38,668 bases of DNA from Bacteroidota bacterium (lineage in GTDB: Bacteria > Bacteroidota > Bacteroidia > UKL13-3). A model generated the notes under the pieces. That model was not told the DNA's origin, did no database searches, and saw only the letters and a program-made list of their open reading frames with translations. Within the stretch, counting starts at the first letter, position 1; each line of letters begins with the position of its first letter. Position numbers and translations under genes: made by a program. Below are positions 25,241 through 33,100 of the stretch, piece by piece. Location of the stretch: NCBI GenBank assembly GCA_034439655.1, contig JAWXAU010000090.1, forward strand, positions 1 through 38,668, written 5' to 3'.

Positions 25241-25759
25241 ATGAAAAAGATTTTATTCATTCTCCCATTATTAGCAATGGCAATCAGCTTTTGCTCCATG
25301 AGCCCCGACAAAAAAGTAGAAACCGCTAATACTCCAGTTACTTCCACCACCGACAATAGCGGTGTGGGCAGGAAAATAACTTGGGTCGATTTTAATGAAG
25401 GTTATGCAAAAGCCAAAAGTGAAAAAAAGATAGCCCTTATCGATTGCTATACCGATTGGTGCTACTGGTGCAAACGCCTTGACAAAGATACCTACACAGA
25501 TTCGTCAATAATAGGGTTGGTTAATAGCAAATACGTGGCGATTAAGTTTAACCCCGAAAAAACGGACGTTAAATACACCATAGATGGTAAAACCTATAAT
25601 GGCATGGAATTGCTCAGCATTCTTTCTAATGGGCAGAGTTCAGGCTACCCTACCACATTTTTTATCAATACAAAAGGCAACAAAATGTTGGCTCCATTCG
25701 AAGGATATGCTGGCCCTGCCGATTTCTTGAAAACATTGCAAGAAAGAGCAGGTCAATAA
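25241..25759 (+). CDS. Secreted thioredoxin-fold protein
   Basis: A 172-residue exported protein. The signal peptide ends near ISFCSM; Cys18 is preceded by Phe, a poor lipobox, so lipidation is doubtful. The thioredoxin domain has WCYWC (Cys74 and Cys77), preceded by ALIDCYTD, and a cis-Pro loop SGYPTTFFI. The CYWC centre and the 'SEKKIALIDCYTDWC' setting are typical of DsbD-gamma/Thioredoxin_7 proteins that reduce periplasmic disulfides. It leads a run of four same-strand genes with small gaps (27 bp, 1-nt overlap, 5 bp). Its partner is unknown. Confidence 0.88.
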   Translation: MKKILFILPLLAMAISFCSMSPDKKVETANTPVTSTTDNSGVGRKITWVDFNEGYAKAKSEKKIALIDCYTDWCYWCKRLDKDTYTDSSIIGLVNSKYVAIKFNPEKTDVKYTIDGKTYNGMELLSILSNGQSSGYPTTFFINTKGNKMLAPFEGYAGPADFLKTLQERAGQ

Positions 25760-25786
25760 TTAATCGTTGATATTTTTTTAACATAC

Positions 25787-26854
25787 TTGGCAAAGGTTTT
25801 ATATATATATTGTTTATTGCTCTTCTATATTAATTTAGAGGCCAAACCCAAACCTATACAATATTCTGAGATTGGCCAAACAGTTAAGATTGTAAATGAC
25901 AGTGTCTTTTCGCCGCAGTTAAATGCCTATAAAAAGATATGGATATACTTGCCAACCGGTTATCATACTTCTAAAAAGAATTATTCGGTAACCTATATGC
26001 CCGATGGAGAAAAAGCTTCATTGGTGGATCCTTCTTCACCAGCAAAGCAAAGAGCCGATATATACAGTACCTTGGGTAATTTTGAGAAAAACAATTTGCA
26101 AAGTGGATTACTCGTGGCCATAGTAAACGGCAAAGCCGCAGGCCGCGAATTGTTTTCTCCTTTTGGTGCAAATAGCATTGGTGATGCTTATGTAGACTTT
26201 ATTGCAAATACTTTAAAACCCTATATAGATTCTGCTTACCGCACCATGCCGTATGCCAATAAAACAGCAGTAATGGGGGGGCACTGGGGTTCATATATAA
26301 GTATGTATGCTTGGCTTAAGTATCCAGATGTGTTTGGCAAACTAGGTGTATTAAATCCAGATTTTTGGGTAATGGACTCTATGAATAATTTTATACTTTC
26401 TAATCCACCAAGACCCACACAAAAAGTATATGTTTATCTCGGTACTGGCGAAAACAAACTCATTATTGATGATATGGCAAAGATATTTAAATTGCTCAAG
26501 CTTTCGGGCTTACCCGAAGTCCAAATGGTTGATATCGTGACCACCGACAACGACGGTAGGTGGGAGTTTGGTGTAGCCTATCAATGGCTGTTTTTTAACA
26601 ATGCTTCTCTCGAACTTGATCAAATGAAAGGACGGCCAGTGCTTGAATTTAAAAAACGTATCGCACACTTTACCCCAATCGATTTATCGAAAAACTATAT
26701 GTATCATATTATAGATTCTCACGGCAAACAATTTATGTCGGACGAAAAGCTATATAAAAATTCCATCAATATGGTGAATTTACCCAATGGAACTTATTTT
26801 GTGAATTTACATAATAACAGCCATTCTTATTTATACAAGATCGTATTGGAGTAA
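25787..26854 (+). CDS. Esterase-D-like secreted protein lacking the catalytic serine
   Basis: A 355-residue protein with an alpha/beta-hydrolase of the putative esterase family (KIWIYLPTGYHTSKKNYSVT, YMPDGE, LYPDVFG-like KYPDVFGKLGVLNPDFWV). At the nucleophile elbow, family members read G.SMGG or G.SWG; here it is GGHWG, with His166 in place of the serine. The C-terminal His motif (usually GxH..xxW) reads DNDGRWEFGVAYQWLF, with Arg where His is expected. Both point to an inactive, possibly binding-only protein. The last ~55 residues resemble a T9SS sorting domain. The signal peptide ends near NLEAK. The start is TTG at 25787, and the stop overlaps purK by 1 nt. Confidence 0.75.
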   Translation: MAKVLYIYCLLLFYINLEAKPKPIQYSEIGQTVKIVNDSVFSPQLNAYKKIWIYLPTGYHTSKKNYSVTYMPDGEKASLVDPSSPAKQRADIYSTLGNFEKNNLQSGLLVAIVNGKAAGRELFSPFGANSIGDAYVDFIANTLKPYIDSAYRTMPYANKTAVMGGHWGSYISMYAWLKYPDVFGKLGVLNPDFWVMDSMNNFILSNPPRPTQKVYVYLGTGENKLIIDDMAKIFKLLKLSGLPEVQMVDIVTTDNDGRWEFGVAYQWLFFNNASLELDQMKGRPVLEFKKRIAHFTPIDLSKNYMYHIIDSHGKQFMSDEKLYKNSINMVNLPNGTYFVNLHNNSHSYLYKIVLE

Positions 26855-28020
26855 TGGCCGAAGTATTATATAACAATCAACCTGCTATAGGTATCGTAGG
26901 TGGCGGTCAGTTAGGTTGTATGTTTGTACAAGAAGCAGCAAGGTATGATATTATAATAAATACTTTAGATGCCGATAATGCCCCTGCAAAAACTTGTGCC
27001 AGAAATCATATTGTAGGTTCGCTGCAAAGTGCAGATGATATCAATCTTTTAGCTCAAATTTCGGATGTGCTCACTTTTGAAATAGAGAATATCAATGTCG
27101 AGGCATTGATAGCATTGGAAAAGTCTGGAAAAAAAATTATTCCTAGCCCTAGAGTTTTGCAACTGATACAAGATAAAGCCAAGCAGAAATTCTTCTACCT
27201 CGAACATAGAATACCTACTGCCCCATTTGTGGTGGTTGATGATATACATCAAATAGCTTCGGCCATTGAAGAATTAAAAGTAGCAGACAAATTTGTGATT
27301 AAAACCGCTACAGGTGGTTATGATGGCAAAGGGGTTTTTGTATTATCGAAAAATTCAGATTATATCAATCAAATTTCGATGCTCTCTGGCAAATTGGTCG
27401 TAGAAATATTTATTGACGATGCCATTGAAGTAGCGGTGATTGCTGCCTGCGACCAACAAGGAAATATTAAATGTTTCCCTGCCGTGGAAATGGTTTTCGA
27501 CCCTAAGCTCAATTTGGTTGACACACTTATTTGTCCTGCACGTATTGAAAAAAGTATATTAGAAAGAGCAGAGGAAATTGCAATATCTTTGATTAATCAA
27601 TTTGAAAGTCCGGGCCTATTTGCAGTAGAAATGTTTGTAACGCCAGCAGGCGATATATATATAAATGAAACCGCTCCACGTCCGCACAACTCGGGTCACC
27701 ATACCATAGAAGGATGTTTTACCAGTCAGTATGAACAATTGTTGCGAGTGTTAATGGGTTGGCCACTGGGAAGTTCTGATATTATTAAACCCTCCTCCAT
27801 GATTAATATTATAGGCCCTGCTGATATTGTAGGGAATTATTATCTGCAAAACATGGATGCCTTATTACTTGAAGAAGGTGTATATATACATTTATATGGA
27901 AAGCATGAAACCCGCCCTGGTCGTAAGCTTGGGCATATTACTATTTTGGCAGAAACTATAGAAGATCTTATTGTAAAAACAGAAAAGGTTAAACTATTAT
28001 ATACGGTAGCAGCAGCTTAA
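26854..28020 (+). CDS. purK: 5-(carboxyamino)imidazole ribonucleotide synthase PurK
   Basis: A 388-residue ATP-grasp enzyme that carboxylates AIR with ATP and bicarbonate in purine synthesis. Visible features are the N-terminal GIVGGGQLGCMFVQEAARYD, SPRVLQLIQDKAKQKFFYLE, VIKTATGGYDGKGVFVL (ATP-grasp lid/phosphate loop), VEIFIDDAIEVAVIAA and the active-site loop INETAPRPHNSGHHTIEGC. The length is normal. The ATG overlaps the stop of the esterase-like gene (TAATG). No purE is adjacent, so the partner mutase is elsewhere. Confidence 0.97.
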   Translation: MAEVLYNNQPAIGIVGGGQLGCMFVQEAARYDIIINTLDADNAPAKTCARNHIVGSLQSADDINLLAQISDVLTFEIENINVEALIALEKSGKKIIPSPRVLQLIQDKAKQKFFYLEHRIPTAPFVVVDDIHQIASAIEELKVADKFVIKTATGGYDGKGVFVLSKNSDYINQISMLSGKLVVEIFIDDAIEVAVIAACDQQGNIKCFPAVEMVFDPKLNLVDTLICPARIEKSILERAEEIAISLINQFESPGLFAVEMFVTPAGDIYINETAPRPHNSGHHTIEGCFTSQYEQLLRVLMGWPLGSSDIIKPSSMINIIGPADIVGNYYLQNMDALLLEEGVYIHLYGKHETRPGRKLGHITILAETIEDLIVKTEKVKLLYTVAAA

Positions 28021-28025
28021 AATCT

Positions 28026-29573
28026 ATGAAAAAAGGAATTGTATTCTATATAATGGTACTTGGTTTTGCAAGTGCCCATGCCCAATACAAAGTAGTGAAA
28101 GTAAATTCACTAAGTAATTCACCCAATGAAGTAAGTATTGCTATCGACCCTCTCAATCCTGCACGTTTGGTGGCTGGGGCCAATTTGCAAGCCGTGTATT
28201 ATAGCACCGATAGTGGCAAAACATGGAGTGAAAAAGACTTGAGAAGTAGTATGGGTGTGTACGGGGATCCTGTATTGCATGCCGATAATAATGGAAATTT
28301 CTATTTTGGGCATTTGGCAAAAAACAAGAAATTAATGAAGGGTGCTTATGATGGATTGGATCGTATTATTATACAAAAATCTATTGATGGGGGCAAAACT
28401 TTTAGTGATGGGGACTATGCAGGAATGGATACAACGAAAACGCAAGACAAGCATTGGTTCAGTACCGATAAGCAAAATCATCTCTATGTAACTTGGACAG
28501 AATTTGACAAATATGAGAGCAAAGATCCCGATGACCATTCCCGAATTAGGTTTAGTAAATCAAGAGGGGAGGGCGTTGATTTTACACCTGCTATTACGAT
28601 ATCGGATACGGTGGGCGATTGCGTGGATGGTGATAATACTTTAGAGGGAGCTACTACAGCTATAGGCCCCGATGGCACTGTGTATGCAGTATGGGCAGGT
28701 TATGAAAATATATATATGGATAGGTCGGAGGATGGAGGAATCACTTGGGGAAAAGATATCATCATAGCACATCAAAAAGGTGGTTGGGATTTGCCCGTAA
28801 AAGGTCTGTACCGCAGCAATGCGATGCCTTTTTTACACTGCGATAAAAATGGAAAACTGTATTTGATATATGGCGATAAACGCAATGGCGATATAGATAT
28901 TTGGTTTAAGAGCAGTGCGGATGGTGGTAAAATTTGGACTGATGATAAACGCCTCAACCACGACGCGGTAAAGAACGGAGCAGACCAGTTCACACCAAAT
29001 ATGTGTGTAGATCCCGTTACCCAAAATGTATATATTATATATTATGATGGGCAGCATAGTAAAACCAATATGTTCACCGATGTTTATATGGCTTTCTCAA
29101 CAGATGGTGGTGCAACATTCAATAATTTGAGGCTTACTGCCAATTCATTTCCGATACCCGACAAAGCAATTTTTTTCGGAGATTATATAGATATTGATGC
29201 GGTGAATAATATTGTTCGCCCCATCTGGACCGACTATAATAACAATACTACACAGGTGAAATGTGGTTTAATAAATGCAAATGATATTGTAAACTATAAT
29301 ATCGCACCTCCCAAGTTAGACGTTGCTATTAAGACTTCTGTTTCGGGCAAAAATATATATGTGCATACAAACTCAGCTTATGCCCAAAAATATAAAGTTT
29401 ATATTCAATATAATAAAGTGGGTGAACCTAAGAAAGTAGGAAAATTAAATTTGAAAAAAGGAGATAACGAGTTTCATTTTAAGGCCGCAAAGCTTTCCTA
29501 TGGCTCGTATGATTTGATTTTAAAAACCGAGGTAGGAACTATTACTATTCCTTTTACGCATCCGTTTTTTTAA
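28026..29573 (+). CDS. Secreted sialidase-like beta-propeller with Asp-box repeats
   Basis: A 515-residue exported protein (MKKGIVFYIMVLGFASAHAQ). It carries five Asp-box motifs: STDSGKTW, SIDGGKTF, SEDGGITW, SADGGKIW and STDGGATF. These define a BNR/sialidase-type six-bladed propeller. Arg-triad and nucleophile residues of true sialidases could not be assigned, so enzymatic activity is uncertain. A ~90-residue C-terminal beta-sandwich follows (about 425-515). It lacks a clear T9SS signature. It starts 5 bp after purK, probably by read-through rather than shared function. Confidence 0.85.
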   Translation: MKKGIVFYIMVLGFASAHAQYKVVKVNSLSNSPNEVSIAIDPLNPARLVAGANLQAVYYSTDSGKTWSEKDLRSSMGVYGDPVLHADNNGNFYFGHLAKNKKLMKGAYDGLDRIIIQKSIDGGKTFSDGDYAGMDTTKTQDKHWFSTDKQNHLYVTWTEFDKYESKDPDDHSRIRFSKSRGEGVDFTPAITISDTVGDCVDGDNTLEGATTAIGPDGTVYAVWAGYENIYMDRSEDGGITWGKDIIIAHQKGGWDLPVKGLYRSNAMPFLHCDKNGKLYLIYGDKRNGDIDIWFKSSADGGKIWTDDKRLNHDAVKNGADQFTPNMCVDPVTQNVYIIYYDGQHSKTNMFTDVYMAFSTDGGATFNNLRLTANSFPIPDKAIFFGDYIDIDAVNNIVRPIWTDYNNNTTQVKCGLINANDIVNYNIAPPKLDVAIKTSVSGKNIYVHTNSAYAQKYKVYIQYNKVGEPKKVGKLNLKKGDNEFHFKAAKLSYGSYDLILKTEVGTITIPFTHPFF

Positions 29574-29583
29574 AGGTCTTTAT

Positions 29584-29739
29584 CGTCATTCTGATCCCGA
29601 CACATCGGGATTCAATGCGAAGAATCTGTTCATAGCGTCTCCGATTCTGACAGATTCTTCGTCTCGTCATTGGAAATACACAATAATTGTTATATATTAT
29701 CGAATGTCGATTCCGATAGCTATCGGACTCAGAATGACG
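29584..29739. repeat. GTCATTCTGA-type dispersed element (full-length copy)
   Basis: The element is bounded by CGTCATTCTGA (29584-29594) and its inverse TCAGAATGACG (29729-29739). It encloses CCCGACACATCGGG, a GATTCAATGCGAAGAATCTG stretch shared with 37185-37203, and the palindrome CCGATAGCTATCGG (29713-29726). It lies between convergent genes. Its right end overlaps the last codons of msrB and supplies that gene's TGA. Confidence 0.7.
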
Positions 29740-30142
29740 GTAGTTTCACAAAACCCAAACTCACACTATTAATACAATAACGCAAACCTGTGGGTTTTGG
29801 GCCATCATCAAATACATGTCCTAAATGCCCACCACAATAAGCACAAACGACTTCAATACGCTTCATTCCAAAACTAGTATCTGTAATTTCTTTTATATGT
29901 TTTTTATCAATGGTTTCATAAAAGCTGGGCCAGCCACAACCTGCATCAAACTTAGCATCGCTGGTAAAAAGTTCATGTCCGCAGCCTTTGCATATATATG
30001 TTCCCGCGGCCCAATGGGTTTCATAAATGCCCACATAAGCTTTCTCAGTTCCTTTCTCACGCAGCACACGGTATTCTTCGGCACTTAGCTGCTGTTGCCA
30101 TTGATCATTGCTTTTCTCAATTTCAAATTTTTCCTTTTCCAT
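29729..30142 (-). CDS. msrB: Peptide-methionine (R)-S-oxide reductase MsrB
   Basis: A 137-residue SelR-domain enzyme that reduces methionine-R-sulfoxide in damaged proteins. Zinc ligands are Cys51/Cys54 (CKGC) and Cys100/Cys103 (CAYC). The substrate loop is AGCGWPSF, with Cys69 a possible resolving residue. The catalytic Cys123 is in RYCINSVSLGF. No signal peptide is present, so it is cytoplasmic. The final residues KLPSF and the TGA are encoded by the end of the GTCATTCTGA repeat, so the original C-terminus was slightly altered without touching the active site. Confidence 0.97.
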   Translation of the reverse strand: MEKEKFEIEKSNDQWQQQLSAEEYRVLREKGTEKAYVGIYETHWAAGTYICKGCGHELFTSDAKFDAGCGWPSFYETIDKKHIKEITDTSFGMKRIEVVCAYCGGHLGHVFDDGPKPTGLRYCINSVSLGFVKLPSF

Positions 30143-30178
30143 ATAATATATAACAAGAGTTTTGGTTGTTTGGTTTTT

Positions 30179-30311
30179 ATACCGACACTCAATATATAAT
30201 AGTCCAAAAGAAAGGACTAATCCCGAATGCTTTCGGGATGTAGTTCGGCATTACCATTCTACAAACCAATCCGCCACAGGTGGAGAACTATTTTAGTTTA
30301 AGAATTGGTAT
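30179..30311. mobile_element. MITE copy A
   Basis: A 133-bp element that is nearly identical to 37369-37487. It starts ATACCGACACTCAA and ends TTAAGAATTGGTAT, giving imperfect terminal inverted repeats (ATACC.A). Inside are nested inverted repeats: TAGTTC (30241-30246) / GAACTA (30285-30290) and an internal TCCCGAA/TTTCGGGA hairpin. It has no coding capacity. Relative to copy B it carries 15 extra bp in the TCCCGAA arm. Confidence 0.8.
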
Positions 30312-30465
30312 TATATATGCGTTAGGAAGGATTAATGCTCTTGTTCCGATAGCTATCGGGAGTGTGTTTTCACCAACCACAATCGTAATTATTTCTCGAC
30401 AAAATAAACGGTTTCGGTTTATATATACGAAAGGAAGGATTTTTCAGATTTGCTATTATACAATA
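30312..30465. other. Non-coding gap with one palindrome
   Basis: With the MITE this gap makes the 30143-30465 region gene-free. It holds the palindrome CCGATAGCTATCGG (30347-30360), identical to 29713-29726, and a repeated GGAAGGATT word. No toxin gene for the neighbouring antitoxin is present here. Confidence 0.5.
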
Positions 30466-30822
30466 TCAGTAAGCTTGAATCAAAACCTCTGTAGGTATTT
30501 TCATTGTCTCGTGCAATTGCCTAATCATCTCAAGCGATAATTTTCTTTTCTTGTTTAGAATTTCACTTGCCCTGCTTTTTAAGCCAACAACCTTTGCAAG
30601 ATCTGATTGGTTATAACCCATTTGCTCCATTCTAAACTTAATCGCTTCAATTGGATCAGGGAAGCCGATGGGGAAATGCTCGTTCTCGTACTGGTCGATT
30701 AATATACCTAATACTTCAAGTTCATCACCTTTGGCTGAACCTTTCTTTGCATCAAATATAATCTCAAGCCTTTCTATAGCTTGGTTATAATCTTTCTTTG
30801 TTTTTATGGGTTTGATGGTCAT
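30466..30822 (-). CDS. HigA-like antitoxin (XRE helix-turn-helix), orphan
   Basis: A 118-residue protein of the Bacteroidota HigA type. The N-terminal KTKKDYNQAIERLEIIFDAK and FPIGFPDPIEAIKFRMEQMG blocks are followed by a helix-turn-helix: YNQSDLAKVVGLKSRASEIL, then NKKRKLSLEMIRQLHE. HigA normally follows a ~95-residue HigB toxin gene. Here the gene in front is a DUF2071 protein 2 bp away, and no HigB frame is found on either side. It may have become a plain regulator or protects against a toxin encoded elsewhere. Confidence 0.88.
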   Translation of the reverse strand: MTIKPIKTKKDYNQAIERLEIIFDAKKGSAKGDELEVLGILIDQYENEHFPIGFPDPIEAIKFRMEQMGYNQSDLAKVVGLKSRASEILNKKRKLSLEMIRQLHETMKIPTEVLIQAY

Positions 30823-30824
30823 GG

Positions 30825-31535
30825 TTATATTTTCGTTCCTTCTTTCACAATTATCTCTGAACCTTCCGCTAAAAACACAGATACAGGTTTCTCATGGTTC
30901 AGGAATTCAAAATCTTGTCCGTATACTTTACCAAATTCTACATTAATATCATAACTTTCTATTTTATATACATTCCATTTGGCATGTTCTACGCCGTATT
31001 CAGAAGTTTTTAGATTATCTATTTGTGTATAGCCCCAATAATGTTCAGTAATAAATTCTTCTTCGCTACCCGCCTCAATTTTGAGCTCCGTTGTTCCTGC
31101 AATCACCTTAAAAGAATTCCAATTCCCTTTCTTCCATTTGTACTCAATACTTTGTTGCCCATTGTTAATCGCCCATTCATGGCTCATTGGCATCGTTTCA
31201 TAATTTTCACTATATACAACATTTGCTACAAAAGATAAAGCAGGTTTGGGTACAATCTCTTTGATAAAAACTACGCCACGTTTCCATTCTGAATTATCTT
31301 TATAGCGAACATAAAAACGTAAATTCACTTCTTCAAAATTTGTATGAAAAGGGATTTTAAATCCTTTTATTTTTGTATTTAAAAACATAAAACCAACCAA
31401 GCTCACATAACAAGTATCTCTCCAAATATCTAGTTCTGTTTTATAGGGTAAATATTTCCCCAATACTTTTCTATCAACAGCATAATTTACCATAGCTAGT
31501 TTTCGCCATTCTGCCTGGAGGAAAGGTTTTTTCAT
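30825..31535 (-). CDS. DUF2071 (YqjF-like) protein
   Basis: A 236-residue cytoplasmic protein of the YqjF/DUF2071 family: AEWRKLAMVNYAVDRKVLGK, LPYKTELDIWRDTCYVSLVG, NFEEVNLRFYVRYKD, GVVFIKEIVPKPALSFVANV and YKWKKGN. The family has an acetoacetate-decarboxylase-like beta fold, and its function is unknown. A good promoter lies directly upstream (31547-31577), and the stop is 2 bp before the higA-like ATG, so the two are translationally linked. Confidence 0.88.
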   Translation of the reverse strand: MKKPFLQAEWRKLAMVNYAVDRKVLGKYLPYKTELDIWRDTCYVSLVGFMFLNTKIKGFKIPFHTNFEEVNLRFYVRYKDNSEWKRGVVFIKEIVPKPALSFVANVVYSENYETMPMSHEWAINNGQQSIEYKWKKGNWNSFKVIAGTTELKIEAGSEEEFITEHYWGYTQIDNLKTSEYGVEHAKWNVYKIESYDINVEFGKVYGQDFEFLNHEKPVSVFLAEGSEIIVKEGTKI

Positions 31536-31546
31536 TATATTGCTTT

Positions 31547-31577
31547 CAAAAGTAGTCTATTTCCCCAAATCTTCAAA
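31547..31577 (-). promoter_or_regulatory. Promoter of the DUF2071-higA pair
   Basis: On the minus strand TTTG (31577-31574), a 19-bp spacer and TACTTTTG (31554-31547) match the Bacteroidota consensus, 12 bp before the ATG at 31535. Confidence 0.55.
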
Positions 31578-31650
31578 ATCAAAAATATTTTCACTTCCCC
31601 CTAACATACTATTATATAATTCCATAATTTCGCTGCAAAATATATATTAT

Positions 31651-32433
31651 ATGAATGCTTTTGAATTTATAATTGTAGAGCCTGCATACCAACAACATAT
31701 TGCTTTGGTAAGGCTCAACCGTCCTGATGTACTAAATGCCCTTAACCTACAATTGATGGGCGAGTTGCGTGATGCACTGAAAGAATTGGACGAAATGGAT
31801 GAAGTGCGGGTGATTGTACTTACAGGTAATGAAAAAGCCTTTGCCGCTGGTGCTGATATTAAGCAAATGGCAGACAAGTCGACCATTGACATGTTGAAGA
31901 TAGATCAGTTTAGTACTTGGGATGGAATTAAACGCACGAAGAAACCTATTATAGCTGCTGTGAGCGGTTTTGCCTTAGGCGGTGGTTGCGAATTGGCCAT
32001 GACCTGCGATATGATAGTAGCCAGCGAAACTGCTAAGTTTGGTCAGCCTGAAATTAAGATTGGTGTAATGCCTGGAGCAGGCGGAACACAGCGACTCAGC
32101 AGAGCTGTAGGAAAAGCATTGGCGATGGAAATGATATTGACAGGAAGTTTTATCAATGCCGAGAAAGCGTTGGCAGCAGGATTGATAAATCGTATTGCTC
32201 CTGTGGAATTATATTTAGATGAAGCGATGAAACTTGCTGCTGATATTGCGGCTCAAAGTCCGCTTGCTACACAAATGGCGAAGGAAGCAATTCTTAAATC
32301 GTATGAAATGGGGTTGCAAGAAGGTTTGCATTTCGAACGCAAAAACTATTATATATTATTTGCGGGGCACGATCAAAAAGAGGGAATGAATGCGTTTATT
32401 GAAAAACGTAAGCCTGAGTTTAAGGGTAACTAG
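31651..32433 (+). CDS. Enoyl-CoA hydratase (crotonase family)
   Basis: A 260-residue crotonase that adds water to 2-enoyl-CoA. The oxyanion-hole segments are present: KAFAAGADIKQM and GFALGGGCELAMTCD. The two acid/base glutamates expected in true hydratases are in GGGCELAM and GQPEIKIG, followed by MPGAGGTQRLSR. The start is the ATG at 31651, which gives the family's usual length; the upstream in-frame extension is not protein-like. It could act in fatty-acid oxidation or as the PaaF step (2,3-dehydroadipyl-CoA hydration). The paa genes 10 kb away make PaaF possible but not proven. Confidence 0.93.
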   Translation: MNAFEFIIVEPAYQQHIALVRLNRPDVLNALNLQLMGELRDALKELDEMDEVRVIVLTGNEKAFAAGADIKQMADKSTIDMLKIDQFSTWDGIKRTKKPIIAAVSGFALGGGCELAMTCDMIVASETAKFGQPEIKIGVMPGAGGTQRLSRAVGKALAMEMILTGSFINAEKALAAGLINRIAPVELYLDEAMKLAADIAAQSPLATQMAKEAILKSYEMGLQEGLHFERKNYYILFAGHDQKEGMNAFIEKRKPEFKGN

Positions 32434-32474
32434 TTTTTGTGCAGTAGTAGAGCGTAATTGTGAGTATCACACTT

Positions 32475-32554
32475 CGTGAACGAAGAGTCTGTTGAATTCG
32501 GAGACGGAAGATTAGTGCCCACTCAGAATGACGTGGTGGGAAACTCAGAATGAC
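32475..32554. repeat. GTCATTCTGA-type dispersed element (degenerate copy)
   Basis: ACTCAGAATGAC occurs twice (32521-32532 and 32543-32554). The hairpin CTTCGTGAACGAAG and a GAAGAGTCTGTT word precede them. This is related to the element at 29584-29739 and lies between convergent genes. Confidence 0.55.
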
Positions 32555-32568
32555 TTTATATGTATTTA

Positions 32569-33096
32569 TTACTCTACTTTATCAGGTACAAAACCACTAT
32601 CTGAAAAGAAGCGGCGTATTTTTTTATTGTTTTGTATATAATAAATTTCGTAGTAAGAATTGTTAAAAGGCGTAACAACTTTTGCGGCAGATATAATAGT
32701 TGCAGTTTTATATTGTGCTTTCCATACCTCACTCAAATCTTGCGGCAAACCACTCACTTTATTAAGAACTACAGGTAGCGATTCGCCTGTTAGTTGCCAA
32801 GTTCCGCTCTTATAATATCTTGAAAAGATGGTCGATTTATTGGCCTGTGTTATTTTAACTTCATATACCGTATCATTTGTTTTTTGCCAGATACAACTGA
32901 TATAGTTTTTGTTTTTAAAACCACCACCAGCTTTTTGAGGATACATGGTTTCAAAATTGATGCGTATGCTTTTGGGAATATCTTTATATACTAATCCTGT
33001 TGAAGCGGCAACAACTACAGGTTTTTTTTGAGAATATATATAATTACTTGCGGTAAAGAGTGTGAGAAATAATATACAGTTTTTTAAATTAGTCAT
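32569..33096 (-). CDS. Secreted PepSY-like protein
   Basis: A 175-residue exported protein (signal peptide ending NYIYSQ). Two repeats of the PepSY-like (beta-lactamase-inhibitor-like) pattern are visible. The first is IPKSIRINFETMYPQ ... YEVKITQANKST; the second is LPQDLSEVWKAQYKTATIIS ... YEIYYIQNNKKIRRFFSDSG. Such proteins are common and uncharacterised in Bacteroidota. The stop lies 4 bp after... the pdxJ gene upstream in the same direction, so it probably shares the pdxJ transcript. No enzymatic residues were recognised. Confidence 0.7.
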   Translation of the reverse strand: MTNLKNCILFLTLFTASNYIYSQKKPVVVAASTGLVYKDIPKSIRINFETMYPQKAGGGFKNKNYISCIWQKTNDTVYEVKITQANKSTIFSRYYKSGTWQLTGESLPVVLNKVSGLPQDLSEVWKAQYKTATIISAAKVVTPFNNSYYEIYYIQNNKKIRRFFSDSGFVPDKVE

Positions 33097-33100
33097 AATA

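Noticed and set aside
31540-31650. N-terminal extension of the enoyl-CoA hydratase
   Set aside because: The extra 37 residues cover the promoter region of the divergent gene and are not crotonase-like; the ATG at 31651 gives normal length.
31651-32433. Firm naming of the hydratase as PaaF
   Set aside because: Crotonases are too similar to separate by eye, and the gene is 10 kb from paaABC with no paa neighbours.
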